Both the position numbers and the translations under genes were made by a program. From Antennarius striatus (lineage: Eukaryota; Chordata; Actinopteri; Lophiiformes; Antennariidae), in contig NC_090784.1 in the NCBI RefSeq assembly GCF_040054535.1, forward strand, positions 1,493,001 to 1,557,000: 64,000 nt of DNA, given 5' to 3'. Positions within the stretch are counted from its first letter, which is position 1. The number at the start of each line of letters is the position of its first letter. Below the pieces are notes generated by a model. That model did not search any database. It saw only the letters and a program-made list of their open reading frames with translations, and was not told where the DNA came from. Shown here one piece after another: positions 1 to 29,075 of the stretch.

Positions 1-207
1 CGCCTCCTCCACCGGTCCTCCACCGGTCCTCCACCGGTCCTCCACCGGTCCTCCACCGGTCCTCCACCGGTCCTCCACCGGTCCTCCACCGGTCCTCCAC
101 CGGTCCTCCACCGGTCCTCCACCGGTCCTCCACCGGTCCTCCACCGGTCCTCCACCGGTCCTCCACCGGTCCTCCACCGGTCCTCCACCGGTCCTCCACC
201 GGTCCTT
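1..207. repeat. 11-bp minisatellite (ccaccggtcct)n
   Basis: About 18 near-perfect head-to-tail copies of the 11-mer ccaccggtcct run from the window edge to about 207, so the array probably extends to the left. Each unit carries the palindrome ACCGGT. There are almost no substitutions between units, which suggests recent expansion or homogenisation. It lies just outside a CpG-rich promoter-like stretch. Confidence 0.95.
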
Positions 208-870
208 CCGCTCGGCTCCTCACGTCAGACGGGCTCGTTGGAAACCACTTCACGTCCCCTCCCGGATCACCCCCATCGGGGGCACGTTTAGGCCGAGGAC
301 GGACGGCACATGCCGGCAGACACATAAAGAAACGGTCTGCGCTGCGGCCGAAGCCCCGAAGCAGCACCGACACCGACCCGCAGCACCGACGGCTAGCAGC
401 TGGCTAACGCGGCCGTTAGCTAGAGGCGACGGACGCGTACCGTCTGTTGCTGGGGACACAGCAAAGGAGAGGACGGGAGTCCCCGCAGGACAGACCAGAC
501 GTTCGCCGACCGGTGCCGTGCGTGAACTGCCGGGGATTACTTCACGTATCGTCCGCTGTGTCCGGTCCCACCGAGCCGCTGCGCTCCGTCCCCACGACAC
601 CAGCGCTCCGACGGGCTGCTGTCCGCCCGCTGCTCTCGTTCAGCCCCAAGATTCAAATAGTCTCGCGAGATTTGGAACAAAGTTTCGCCGGCGCTCCGGA
701 TCCGACCCGCGGGGGCCCAGGGCCCCTCCGCCGCCCCTCCGCCGCCCCTCCGCCGCCCCTCCGCCGCCCCTCCGCCGCCCCTCCGCCGCCCCTCCAGCGC
801 CTGTCCCACCTAAACCAGGACAGCTCCAGATGTGTCATTTCCATTTTATTTCAGGTATAACTCGTCAATA
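208..870. promoter_or_regulatory. CpG-rich, promoter-like region
   Basis: This stretch is markedly GC- and CpG-rich compared with the AT-rich DNA that follows. It contains gctagc/ggctaac-type motifs and a second minisatellite, the usual look of a vertebrate promoter and 5' UTR. Open frames here (for example 250-600 minus and 447-860 plus) are low-complexity and resemble no family I know. It may be the 5' end of a gene left of the window. By human synteny snx31 or ankrd46 would be candidates, but that is inference only. Confidence 0.45.
718..798. repeat. 11-bp minisatellite (gcccctccgcc)n
   Basis: About seven tandem copies of the 11-mer gcccctccgcc lie in the CpG-rich stretch. The unit differs from the array at the window start but has the same length and the same cctcc core. 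Because 11 is not a multiple of 3, every frame reads through it as a Pro/Arg/Ala-rich or Gly/Arg-rich periodic peptide, which explains the spurious open frames there. Confidence 0.85.
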
Positions 871-1190
871 AATATCTTGAACCTTTTTTAAACATTAAAT
901 AATAATAAAATCAGACTCGGTGACCCCTCACAGCAAACCCCTCAGATGGAGATACCAGCCAAAGCATGAATGTCGTTGACATGTTGTATTATTAATCCTG
1001 AGAGATGTGAGTGGTTTTAATCACCAAACAGAAAGAACGTTTCTTCAGGTTTGTTTTTGGAAATGATAACTACTATACACCAAGAGACATTGTATGCATT
1101 TAGTTCGTCCTCTTTTCTTCTGTGATTTAGAAATCCCCTACAACACATGAACAACCCATACATGAAACTTTTTTTTTTCATTCATTTTCT
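871..1190. other. AT-rich intergenic DNA
   Basis: I see no gene, RNA or recognisable repeat here. Composition drops sharply from the CpG-rich block to AT-rich sequence. Confidence 0.5.
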
Positions 1191-1335
1191 GCCACTGTAT
1201 CCGCTGTAGTGGGTCACGGGGAGCTGGAGCCCATCCCAGCTGGCATAGGGTGTAAGGCGGGGGACACTCCAGGCACGACGCCAGTGCGCTGTGGAGCCAC
1301 ACACAAAGACAGACACACACGCACACACACTCATA
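1191..1335 (+). repeat. Dispersed fish repeat with CA tail, copy 1
   Basis: The stretch with 'ggagcccatcccagctggca' followed by 'ggcgggggacactcc' is a widespread fish interspersed repeat type, probably the 3' part of a LINE or SINE. It ends in a short CA-rich tract. A second, opposite-strand copy of the same family lies at about 60440-60545. Family assignment is from memory and loose. Confidence 0.6.
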
Positions 1336-2814
1336 TATGACAATCATATATGAAACATGATTGTCTATTTCATGGGGACCAACTGTACATGGGCAGAGGA
1401 AATGAAGTGGTGAAGGCAGGAACAGACAAGCCTTAACCAAGCTAGGGGGGATTATGTGGCAGAATTTTGTATTCACCAAGAAACACAAGACAAAATGATA
1501 AATGAGTTGGAGAATTTCACAACTCCAGTACTTACTTGTACTCATATGTTAGAGGCATTCTGTTTACTTGTTGCCAGGATTCCTTCAAGCTAAACCTAAT
1601 TGGGGAGGAAAGCTGATGGAAGCGATTAAACAGCCTGAACTAGACTGAAGAAATTGTCTCATTATGAGAATTAGAGCAACATTGAAGGTTCTTTCACAAA
1701 TTACTGCAGACACACCCTTAACATTCAAATACTGTACATGCATTCTGCAACTACCCACGTAGGTTCACGCAAAGACATCGACCACTAACAGTGCTATTGA
1801 CCTGTAGTGATTAAAAGATAAATGGTATAAAACCATTGTCTGTCAACCCCAAACAGATATAAACAAATATGACAAGAGTCAAAACATTACTGCATGAAAC
1901 CCCCTGTGGAAATCTGTTTTGGGTCAACTATGTATGGAAACACATTCAGTCTACCTGGGGGCTGACAAAACACAGGTTAATTTTCTCTTACGGCTGATTT
2001 CTTGGTTTAAGAAGAGTTTAAAGTTACGTTCTGGTGTTTTGACTGTCACCAAAAACATCAGACCAATAGGCAAAGAAGACTTATACACGCGGGTGAGGGT
2101 GCAGCTTCAAGTTTCTTAAAAGTACAAGAGGAAACTGAATTTTATGCAGTGGTTAGTTGAGTATGGAATGCGTGCTATGAAAAGTAGAGGAATTAAATAG
2201 CAAATTGAAATGAGATCTTGTGACCAGACACATGGCACGCTGGGCTTTTATCAAGGCCAAAACCCTGAAACGCTCTCAGCAGAGGCTGTGAGAGATTCCA
2301 CAAAACAGATGAGAAAACAGACCAGCTAAGGGGTGCGGCACCATTACTCATGTTCAACACTGGGCATGAGCAACATGTTGACATGCATGGTTAACACACT
2401 ATGATCTCTGCCAAAATAAAAATCTCCAGTTCATTGCTTATAATTTAGAAAACAGGAGATTTAGAAACAAGCAGATGTCTGTTATTCTGGAAACTTGATT
2501 CAATACCATTTATCACTGTGGATTATTTGGTGCACATTACATGAACATAGAGATCTCCTCACACTGTCTGTAGTATCAACACGACAATCTGTACTATGGA
2601 AACGGAGCTTTACTTATTTATGCCAAGCTGTCCTGCTTTCATAAAATACAGCCACCATCAATGTAAACTGCACATGACAACACAATGACTCATCCACAAT
2701 TCAGAAATAAAATACTGTACAAACATCATAGTCTTAATATATGTTCTAGAACATTATTTCACCTGATCTAGAGCCAGAACTCATTTGTATGGAGCCGATA
2801 AGCTGACATGGAGA
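1336..2814. other. Intergenic stretch, nothing recognised
   Basis: AT-rich DNA without a coding signal I can support. Short open frames (for example 1919-2119 plus and 2193-2384 minus) have no recognisable family features and no splice context. Confidence 0.4.
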
Positions 2815-2907
2815 AGAAAAAAAAGAAGAAGCTCCATCTTTGCGAGATCTCGCAAAACTACAGGTGTATATACTTCAGGGTCGTTTTGGGTTTAAGGAGA
2901 AAAAACA

Positions 2908-3994
2908 ATGGCGGACACCCACCCATGTGAGCGGTTTATTGAGTTTTATTTTGAAATTGGCCTAAAATGTAAAGACATTCAAGAAGTTCTTAGTAGGCGG
3001 CACAATTTTTGCATAAACCAGAGACATTTGAAAAGGATTCTCGCTGAAAGGGGATTCACTCGTCGCAAATCCTACTCTGACCTGCCCGTCCTGATGGACT
3101 TCATACGCAGTGAACTCCAGTCCTCTGGGATGCTTCATGGGTACCGCTGGATGGACGCGAGATGCAGGGAACACGTGTGAGGAAGGAGGATGTCCGCCTG
3201 GTGCTGAAGGAGCTGGATCCTGAGAGCCCCTGAGGCGGACAAGGTGGAGCTACTGCTCTGAAGGCCCCAACTTCATCTGGCACATCGACTCCTACGATAA
3301 ACTCAAGCCATGTGGTATTTGTATTAATGGAAGTATCGATGGCTATTCAAGGAAAATTGTCTGGCTTAATGCGTACTCAACAAACAGTGACCCGGAGCTG
3401 ATACTACATTGGAACCGTACAGGTTTAAAAACCTGCCCCAGAGTTGTGAGGGGTGATCTTGGAACTGAAAATGGTCATGTCAGGGACTTCCAGCGTGTCC
3501 TCGTCCCAACTCATGCAGACGGCATCGACAGCTACCTGGACGGAGCCAGCACCGCCAACCAACGGATGGAGTACTGGTGGGGGTTTCTGCGCAGCCAATG
3601 CGTGGAGTTTTGGTTGTGTTTGTTTTCCGACCTGCGAGACAACAGCTCCTGTGATGGGGGGTTCCTGGACAAAAGCCTCCTTCAGTTCTGTTTCGCGGGA
3701 CTCATCCAGGTGAGTGTCTAAACTAGTTTGGTTTTCATATTGGGGGAGACTTGTAAAACTCATGTCACATTGAGAAGACCATAAAACAGGAGAGCACAAA
3801 CTTACGACAGTTGCCACAGCAACAGAGAGAGAGGAAAAGGGGGAGAGGTTGGGATGGAGAGAGGGGGCAGGGGGGGTAGATATTTAATATGTAAGTTTTA
3901 GTTTGTTTCTGAATAACCTCGTCCCCACCTTGTTCTCCCAATAGGAGGGGCTCGATGACACTGCTGCTGTCTGGATGTATGACAGAAAAGCGTA
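2908..3994 (+). pseudogene. Integrase-core (rva_4-like) transposon gene, broken
   Basis: The frame opens at 2908 with MADTHPCERF and runs to a stop at 3178-3180. The same protein resumes in other frames: GPNFIWHIDSYDKL near 3266-3308, VVRGDLGTENGHVRDF near 3445-3490, and a block ending SLLQFCFAGLIQ near 3711. These blocks match the fish and invertebrate integrase-core family (DDE/RNase H fold, rva_4-type from memory). The putative catalytic acidic residues are the D of WHID, the D of RGDLG and the E of NQRMEYWW. A donor CAG|GTGAGT at 3711 and an EGLDDTA block near 3944 suggest one short intron, after which the frame ends at about 3994. At least one frameshift (about 3170-3265) and in-frame stops make it inactive. 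It faces a HECT-like relic at 4357-5110, possibly part of the same element. Confidence 0.75.
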
Positions 3995-4356
3995 GACATT
4001 TGTGAATGCACAAAACATTTTCTCATTTTGTAGTGCTGTGATGTCAGGAGGTGCTATAAAAATGAACAGTACAAGCTCCTGATTTCTTCTTCAGTGTGAA
4101 GACATTTTATTGGTTACTAGCATGAACTGAACATTTTAACAACTCTAACAAAGTGCAGCCTTGAAGTTGAGTTTGGGTCAAACAGTAAAGTCAAATTGAG
4201 GTTATTTAATCATGGTATGCTTCAATGCTGAAATAGGGCTCACAGCCAACCACATGACAGAAAAAAACTAACGAAAGAATGTAATCAGAACAACAATGAT
4301 GCATGTTTATATTAAGCCCTTACAAGGACAGTTCTCAAAAATTCATAGAATATCCA

Positions 4357-5110
4357 TTTCAAGGCAGTTGCTGGACAGGATGTTGTCAAATTCAGTGCGA
4401 AATTCAGCTTACGACCCATAAGTGCATGGTGGTTCAAGAGCTGCTCCACAGGTGTGAGCCACCGGTCTCCTGCTGGGCCCTATGTCAGCACTGAAGCACA
4501 CCAGGACTTTCTCAACACAGATGACAGATGAGTCTGTGCAGAAACGAGAGATTTTCTCAGCTTGGACTTGGTCAGCATTTTTCACGTATCGTTGTAAATG
4601 GTTAAAGGTTGTTTCTTCTGTCAGAGACAGAAGTGTTTTTGTTGTTGGACACTCGTTTGCCTGTTGGATCATAAATTACATCAGTTAATCGCAAAACTTT
4701 GTCCCCGATTTCATAGCTCATACATGAACCGTAATGTAAGGAGTTCCAATTCTGGTATAGTGACACAGTCATTTGTAGGGGCCATAAAAGGCCGCTGTGC
4801 GAGATATCTGACCATCAACAAAATGATTTAAGTCTTATGGATGTTAAGGCATGGGAGCGATGAAGTCACAGGGACATTCTGTTTGTCCTCTTGAGGGACG
4901 TCTCGACCGCAGGAAATTCTCCAAATCCTCCTCCATAGCAGCTCCTCTGTCTCCGTACCATTTCCCCCCCAGGGAACCTTCAGACAACCGACCCCTGGTG
5001 GAGGACATCGGTGCAGTTCATGTAGTTTCCTCTGGACTGAGTGTCTGTCTACAGGGTGACACACAGTGAGGGTTCTGACCACGATGGAAATCCTGACCTG
5101 CTCATGTCAA
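4357..5110 (-). pseudogene. HECT-type ubiquitin-ligase C-lobe relic
   Basis: Read on the minus strand, the lower half gives blocks such as KISRFCTDSSVICVEKV and RRPVAHTCGAALEPPCTYGS, then after an in-frame stop AEFRTEFDNILSSNCLEMDI. The AHTC motif and the following 'LE-P-TY-SYAEF' pattern fit the HECT C-lobe, where the Cys accepts ubiquitin. The upper half (about 4600-5080) contains weaker blocks such as YEIGDKVLRLTD and DVPQEDKQNV in different frames. Several stops and shifts show it is dead. It converges on the integrase relic, and HECT-like genes of this kind are often repetitive in fish genomes (general knowledge). Joint mobility with the integrase is inference. Confidence 0.55.
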
Positions 5111-5359
5111 AACATTTCAGGAAGCGCAAGGATATCACGTGACTCCACACAACTTCCTTGCTAATGAAGTGAAATATATTAAGTAGGCCAGGTCCAATAC
5201 CATCTCGTATTCTTGAGATTACAGAAATTACAAGACCATCAGGAACAAAGGCATTTGTGACACACAAACAATCTGACATCAGTTCAGAGCATGACCCCGT
5301 TCATCACCGCTGACTAAACCATACACTTTTCAGTGAAGTGATTCTTGAATAGGAGACGT

Positions 5360-5380
5360 GTGTGTGTGTGTGTGTGTGTA
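5360..5380. repeat. (TG)n microsatellite
   Basis: A short run of alternating tg within tgtgtgtgtgtgtgtgtgta, immediately before the LINE fragment. Confidence 0.85.
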
Positions 5381-5394
5381 CTCAAACTGGTGAT

Positions 5395-5715
5395 CCATCC
5401 ATCTTCCACCTCTTATCCAGAATCAGGTCGCAGGGGCAGCAGCTTCAACAGGGAGCCCCAAACTTCCCTTTCCCCCCCATCCACCAGCTCTGACTGGGGG
5501 GTCCAAGGTGTTCCGAGATGTAATTGTTGAGATATAATCCCTCCACCTGGTCCTGGGTCTGCCCCGGGGTCTCCTCCCGGCTGGACGTGCCAGAAACAAC
5601 TCCCTAGGGAGGCGTCCCGGAGGCATCCGCACCAGATGCCCAAACCACCTCAAATGACTCCTTTCGACCCGAAGGCACAGCGGCTCTACTCTGAGCCCCC
5701 CCGCGAAAAGCAGTG
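5395..5715 (-). mobile_element. LINE 3' fragment (RTE-like ORF2 C-terminus)
   Basis: The minus strand reads VERSHLRWFGHLVRMPPGRL, then a GRRPRGRPRTRWRDY block, then an EREVW/SLLKLLPLRP-like tail in another frame. The pattern 'LRWFGH-xx-RMP ... RRPRGRPRTRW' is the C-terminal end of common fish LINE ORF2 proteins related to RTE. The 3' terminus (ccatccatcttccacctctt on plus) is kept and the 5' part is missing, as expected for a 5'-truncated insertion. A plus-strand 3' end of the same family is at 26517-26640. Confidence 0.7.
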
Positions 5716-6044
5716 TAGATGGAGAGCACTGCCTCTGACAAACTGGTCCGTTTAGTAAAATTGAAATACTGTCCAGTAAATCCTTCAAGAAAATTAAATT
5801 TTCTATTTCTATATTGCATGCTAATTTGTTGAACAAGCTTAAATTGACGAGTCTTGCAGGCTTAACACAAATGTAGATCATACTGTACTAACCTATGGCC
5901 CAAACAGTTCCTTGAATTAAAAGGTTGTCAATGTATACAGACTCAAGTACAATGAGTGTCAGGCCCATACATCCAACTCTGGATATTCACATTGGAACAA
6001 GAGTTATTTGTACTTTATGTCTAAAAATGAATTAGGGAAAACAA
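5716..6044. other. Intergenic, nothing recognised
   Basis: Spacer between the LINE fragment and the 3' end of pabpc1. I see no gene or repeat. Confidence 0.4.
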
Positions 6045-6066
6045 CAGAATAATTTTTGAATGACAA

Positions 6067-6072
6067 TTTATT
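6067..6072 (-). terminator. pabpc1 polyadenylation signal AATAAA
   Basis: The plus strand reads tttatt at 6067-6072, which is AATAAA on the coding strand, about 475 nt beyond the pabpc1 stop codon. The 3' UTR would then run from 6546 to about 6045. Chosen by position only. Confidence 0.55.
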
Positions 6073-6546
6073 ACAGCCAGCAGTTATCAATACAAATCAC
6101 TTTCCGAAATGCTCAGCGACCACATTCCTTAACATGGCTGATATTCTGAGCACGGACACAGTAAAATGACATAAAACAGAAGAATGCATTCAAATTTATA
6201 GTCTCAATTTTCTCTATTTTGCTTTTTTTTTTCAAAAACCTTTTGTTTATGATCAAGGTCTAGTCAAACCATACCTAGACCTGGCAGAATCAATTGTTTT
6301 CTCCTTTTTTTAAGAAATGATTTATCATTTTGCGATGTTTTCAGAGTTTTGGATTTTTCAATGTTTAATTTTTTTTTACTTTTTCCATCGGTGAAGCAGG
6401 TTTCAAAATGCCCCATCTGCAAGACACAACATGGAGGTTTTTAAGGTGTTAATCAGTTACAGTACAGTTACGGAGGAATTACAATTTTCATCTAGAAAAT
6501 GACATGGAGGCCCCATGCACGCACGCACACAGACTAAACACCCACC

Positions 6547-12900
<6,354 letters not shown>

Positions 12901-13770
12901 CGGGTCGCCCCCCCCCCCGCCTGGGCCGCACAGGTACAGGTGTGTCTACGTGGGGGTGTCGCTGGTAAAACGTTGGCTGTTTATAAATCAGAAAATATGT
13001 CTGAAAGCGAAAACCGCGTCTGGGCTGCTTCTTTAGTTCGGACGTCTCCAACACGGGAGTCACACCAGGGATAATACCCCCACAGGTCAGATTATCATCT
13101 GATGGGAAATTACAATCCACCCATACAGCAAAATTACATAATTGTGATCAGTATTATTACCCATTTGGAAGTTACAGGTATGCAAAGCTGGGCAAAAGTA
13201 CATTAGTCAGTTTGTTTTAACTCATGTTTTAAGAGATGTTGGTACATGTGTCAACTTTTCTGTGGCAGAAGTGGTCTTCACATAAGTATGTGGGGGGAAA
13301 AGGGCTCTCCCCTTCCTGTAAAGTGTTTAAGCAGTGGCAGTGAATAAAACAAGGCATTCTGACTTTGGACAGAGATAAAAGCTGGAGTTCCATGATGTGC
13401 TCGTTACCATTGCTGAATTTGGTTTGAATAACGCCAATCTTTCTCAGTATGACCTCAAAATGTTCTACGCATTCCGACATCCTATCAGACATTACTGACC
13501 AGCAACAGCTTTGACAACATGAACTGAATGATAACAGTATTCTGAGTTTGGCCCAATCTCAGCTTCCACCTGTGATTCTTCATAGAGTCAAAGCAAATGG
13601 AGCAGTCACATTGACGCTGTACTGTATTTGCTTTGGAAACTCAGCCATCCATGCCAGCTTTTTGATGCAGTGTTACTCCTACTATTTGGGTCATTCAAGT
13701 ACATGATTCTTGTGTACAATGTGTTTTTTAAATATCAAAACTGATGAGTGACTTCAAAAACACAAGCTGA
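12901..13770. other. Intergenic DNA between pabpc1 and ywhaz
   Basis: Holds a short poly-C tract near 12909-12918 and otherwise AT-rich DNA. No gene or named repeat seen. The pabpc1 5' end and the ywhaz 3' end face each other across it, since both genes are on the minus strand. Confidence 0.45.
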
Positions 13771-14000
13771 ACTTTTAAATATTTTTTTTTAATTCCACGT
13801 ACATGAAATTACACACTTCTCCCCAAAGAACAGTTATGCTTAGGTGTTTTGTAAGAAAATTACAAAGACATGAACAAAGCTAGCAGGCCCAACAAACTCC
13901 CTTACACCTTTACCAACATGCAGTTTAGGCAAGTATTGAAAGAAAACAGAAAATAAAAATCTCGAAAAAGCCGTAACTAGAAAAACCACTGGTATTCTGT

Positions 14001-14006
14001 TTTATT
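14001..14006 (-). terminator. Candidate ywhaz polyadenylation signal
   Basis: tttatt on the plus strand, AATAAA on the coding strand, about 775 nt past the stop codon. The 3' UTR may continue to about 13780. Positional inference only. Confidence 0.4.
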
Positions 14007-14780
14007 GTACTGCTTTGCTCATAAAAACATCAGTATTAAGAAGCTTTTGTGCTCTTTTGTTCTTCAAAGTTTTCTATACCTCGTAATTGATACATAGAAA
14101 TACAAAAGCAGATCACCCAAAAACAAAATAACAGAGTACAAAGTTGAGCAAATGACAGTAAATGGAATGTAACCATTGTGTTCCAACATAACCTTTCCTT
14201 CCTCTGCTTCCCCATTAGACCTGCATCTTAACCACTGCTTCACTCCTCTTTCCACATACAACCGTACAGCTGCTGTCTCCTACAGTTGGAGGAGCCAGCT
14301 CCTGATTTTGTGAAACCACGTATGTATCATCAAAAACATGCCGTTAATCAAAAACAGGACCATTAATGTGAACAGGTTACACATACAGTATAAGCAATTT
14401 CTGACTAAAAAAAACTCAACCTGCTGCATGTGTCAGGAGTTGAGAAATGGCCCACCACCAACTTAATGCAACACCCATGTTGATCCCACACAAAAACAAA
14501 AAAGGTTGACAGACAAGCATACAATCCCAGACATTGGATTTCCACATGGATCTTCCCGCCACACGATTTATAACTTAACCTCACTCGTCCCTTTCCCCAC
14601 CGTCACTACAAAAAGTATAGTAAACTTGAGGATTGAGACAAGTGATGAGAGAACTAAATAGAAAAATGATGAAGAGACTTGGACATCAATGATAATGAAG
14701 TTGTATCAATGTAGATGATCATGATGAAGATGAGCCAGGACAGTGGCAGGTAGACACGGATGGTTATTTGTGGTTCAGTC

Positions 14781-26407
<11,627 letters not shown>

Positions 26408-26516
26408 GACTGTTCACTGGACGATAGAAAGGAGAGGAGCATAAGAATTAAGGTCTAAAAAGTGATTAATAGGATACATTTTCCATTTGGACCAGTGCCT
26501 AATATCAAAGTATCTT

Positions 26517-26640
26517 TTGCAAACAAGATACCAGCTCCTCCAGCTCCCCCCGAAAGAGCTGGAGGTGGTGTCTGGGGAGAGGGAAGTATGGGCACCCGTG
26601 CTGAGACTGTTGCCCCCGCGACCCTGCGGTTGTAGATGGA
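26517..26640 (+). mobile_element. LINE 3' end fragment
   Basis: Reads LQLPPKELEVVSGEREVWAP then VLRLLPPRP in frame on plus. This is the C-terminal end of the same RTE-like fish LINE family as 5395-5715. It lies just upstream of the ywhaz first coding exon (start codon at 26407). Confidence 0.65.
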
Positions 26641-26738
26641 TGGTTGGTTTGATACACCTTAAATATCAAGTATTTCTTCCAATGTGGACCCAGCTAACTA
26701 AGCTTTCCACCATGACAATTTTGAAAGCTTTGCATATA

Positions 26739-27284
26739 CCGTATTGGCCCGAACATAAGACCGTGTTTTTTGCATTGAAATAAGACTGAAAAAATGGGGG
26801 TCGTCTTACATTCAGGGTCTAAAAATGGGGGTCGTCTTACATTCAGGGTCTAGATATTATACCCATTCGCAACGCTAGATGGTGCCAGATATCTTTAAAG
26901 CGAATGCTGAACTTAACTCCCCAGGCAAAAGTGAACCCCTGTCACGAAGAAGAAAAATAAAAATAGCGGTAAGAAAGAAAACAGAAGAAAATAAGAAGAG
27001 ATAACAGAAAATGGAGAAACATAGCGACAATCTGGAGACAAGTGGGTCGAAGATCGGCCATGTTAACCGGCAGCTGAGGAGAAGTTATGATGCAAACTTG
27101 GTGATAAATGAGACAGTCTTCAAACAATTGCAAAGCAGCTGTGAAATATGGTGTCACAGAGTTTAATGTACGAAGATGTACTGTAATTATTTTCTGTATT
27201 AAAATTAAATTTGGTGTTCAAAAAGTCTTTTTCAAACTTGTGTCTTGAAAAAGGGGGGGTCATCTTATATTCGGGCCAATACGG
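26739..27284 (+). mobile_element. Pogo/Tigger-like relic with TA flanks
   Basis: 546 bp. Left end ccgtattggcccgaacataa, right end ttatattcgggccaatacgg, TA on both sides. A 31-bp unit (26790-26820) is repeated directly at 26821-26851. The plus strand at 27031-27165 reads VNRQLRRSYDANLVINETVF followed by a worn 'YGVTEFNVRR'-like stretch, matching the N-terminal DNA-binding part of pogo-type transposases. The catalytic domain is missing. Confidence 0.7.
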
Positions 27285-27782
27285 TATATATGCTTAACGT
27301 ACAGCAGATTTGAATATTTAGTACCAAACTATTGCAACTTGCAATGTAAACTAATCCCACAAGAGGATAACAGAATACTTTCACAAGTGTGATCAAAATT
27401 GCAGTGTCTTTACAAAGGTAAGTAAATGTCAAAATTCTTCAAATAAATTGTGCTTTAATGAACACAAATGCATTGAGGACACCTCACATTCTATTTCAAA
27501 GCAAGAAAAAATTGGACAAAGTTATTAAATTTTACAATATTTTACAGAAAAACAAGAAATGTAATGTTCAAAAAATAGAAGTGTTGACTTCCGTTTTTGC
27601 AAACTCAAAAATGTATCGTACAAAGTAATAAATTCTTGAAAAATCAACTTTGCCGAGTATCTTAAACTAATATTTAGTGTCATAACCACGGTTTCTGACA
27701 ACTGCTTCACATCTGTGGTGCACGGAGTCAACCAACTTCTGGCGGTGGTCAACAGGTGCTGCAGTCCAGGTCAATTGTACTA

Positions 27783-28211
27783 CAGTCACGTCCATAAAAA
27801 TTTGGCTATCTCTAATGTTTTTGCCATCTTTCTGATGGTTTTTCTTTTTTTTGCTTTTTCAGCCTAATCATGGCTTGCTTCACTGATAGTGACAGCTCTT
27901 TGGACCTCATATTGAGAGTTGACAGTAATTCGATTCCAAAAGCAAACTTTGAATTAACTGTAGACCTCTTGTGTGCTTGTAAATGAGATAATGAGGGAAT
28001 CGCACACACCTGGAACACACCTGGCCATGGAACAGCTGAGCAGCCAATTGTCCCATTACTTTTGGTCCCTTAAAAAGTGGGAGGCACATGTAGAAACTGT
28101 TGTAATTCCTACACCGTTCACCTGATTTGGATGCAAATACTCTCAAATTAAAGCTGCAAGTCTGCACTTAAAGCACATATTGTTTGCGTCATATATTTAT
28201 GGACCTGACTG
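27783..28211. mobile_element. 429-bp MITE nested in Tc1 element
   Basis: Begins cagtcacgtccataaaaatt and ends with its inverse, atatttatggacctgactg. TA flanks both ends (27781-27782 and 28212-28213). It has no coding capacity. It interrupts the Tc1-like transposase, so it is the younger insertion. Confidence 0.85.
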
Positions 28212-28900
28212 TACGTTCCCTCAATTCCTCTGTTAATTGGTTTTGTCTCATGAACAGCATTTTTTGTGTCAGCCCACAAGTTTTCTATGGGATTTTGGTC
28301 CAGGGATTGTGCTGTCAAATCCATTAGTTCGATGCTGGTTGTCTGGAAGCACAATTTTGCTTGCTTGGGGGTGTGTTTGGGGTCATTGTCTTGTTGAAAC
28401 ATCCACTTCAAAGGCATCTCCTCTTCAGCATACGCAAACTGATCCATGATCCCGGGCAAGAAGTAAATAGGACCAAACCATAGTATTAGAACCATCCCCA
28501 TCATTCTTAACCGTCCTCACAGAGTACTGTGGATTGAGTTCTGTGTTTGCAGGACGTCTGAGAAATTGTCTGTGGTCCTTTGACCCAAAAATAACAATCT
28601 AACCGTCATCAGTCCACAAAATATTACGCCATTTGTTTTAGGTCAGTTGATGTGTTCTTTGGCAAATTGTAACCGTGTCAGGGCATGTCTGTTTTTAACA
28701 GTGGGACTTTGCGGGGGCTTCCTGCTGGTAGATTGGTTTCACACAGACGTCATTTGATTGTTACAGTACTCACAGGCACGTTTAGATCTACTCTGATCCT
28801 TCTGGATCTGATTGTTCGCAGAGCCTTTGCCAGTTTGGTTCTTCTCAAATACCTTTGAGAAGTTGTTTTTCTTTATCTTGCTCATCTTTATAGTTTTGGC
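28148..28900 (-). pseudogene. Tc1-like transposase relic
   Basis: The longest frame (28504 down to 28148) starts MMGMVLILWFGPIYFLPGIM and carries the two later catalytic motifs. It runs into the MITE at 28211. Upstream minus-strand blocks (for example LTRLQFAKEHI and VIFCGLMTVRL near 28560-28690) are separated by stops. Confidence 0.75.
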
Positions 28901-29075
28901 TGCCATTTTAAAGCATTTATTATCATTTAGCTGAACAGCCTATAAGTTTCTGCACTTCTTTGTAGGTTTTCCCCTCTTATCATGTTCTTGATTAAAAAAT
29001 AGAACAGTGTCTTGAACAACCCATTTTACTTCTGTTTTTTAGGACAAATGAACAGCCAGCATAATTAAGTAATAA

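Larger units (their letters stand above)
27380..29060 (-). mobile_element. Tc1-like transposon with nested MITE
   Basis: Minus-strand Tc1-like transposase remains: WMFQQDNDPKHTPKQAKLCF and NPIENLWADTKNAVHE at 28240-28405, plus earlier worn domains up to about 28900. The D of 'QQDNDP' and the E of 'PIENLW' are DD34E catalytic positions. A 429-bp MITE at 27783-28211 splits it. The ends of the host element were not fixed precisely. Confidence 0.75.

Noticed and set aside
447-871. Pro/Arg-rich frames in the first kilobase
   Set aside because: Created by the 11-bp minisatellites and high GC content. No conserved family pattern.
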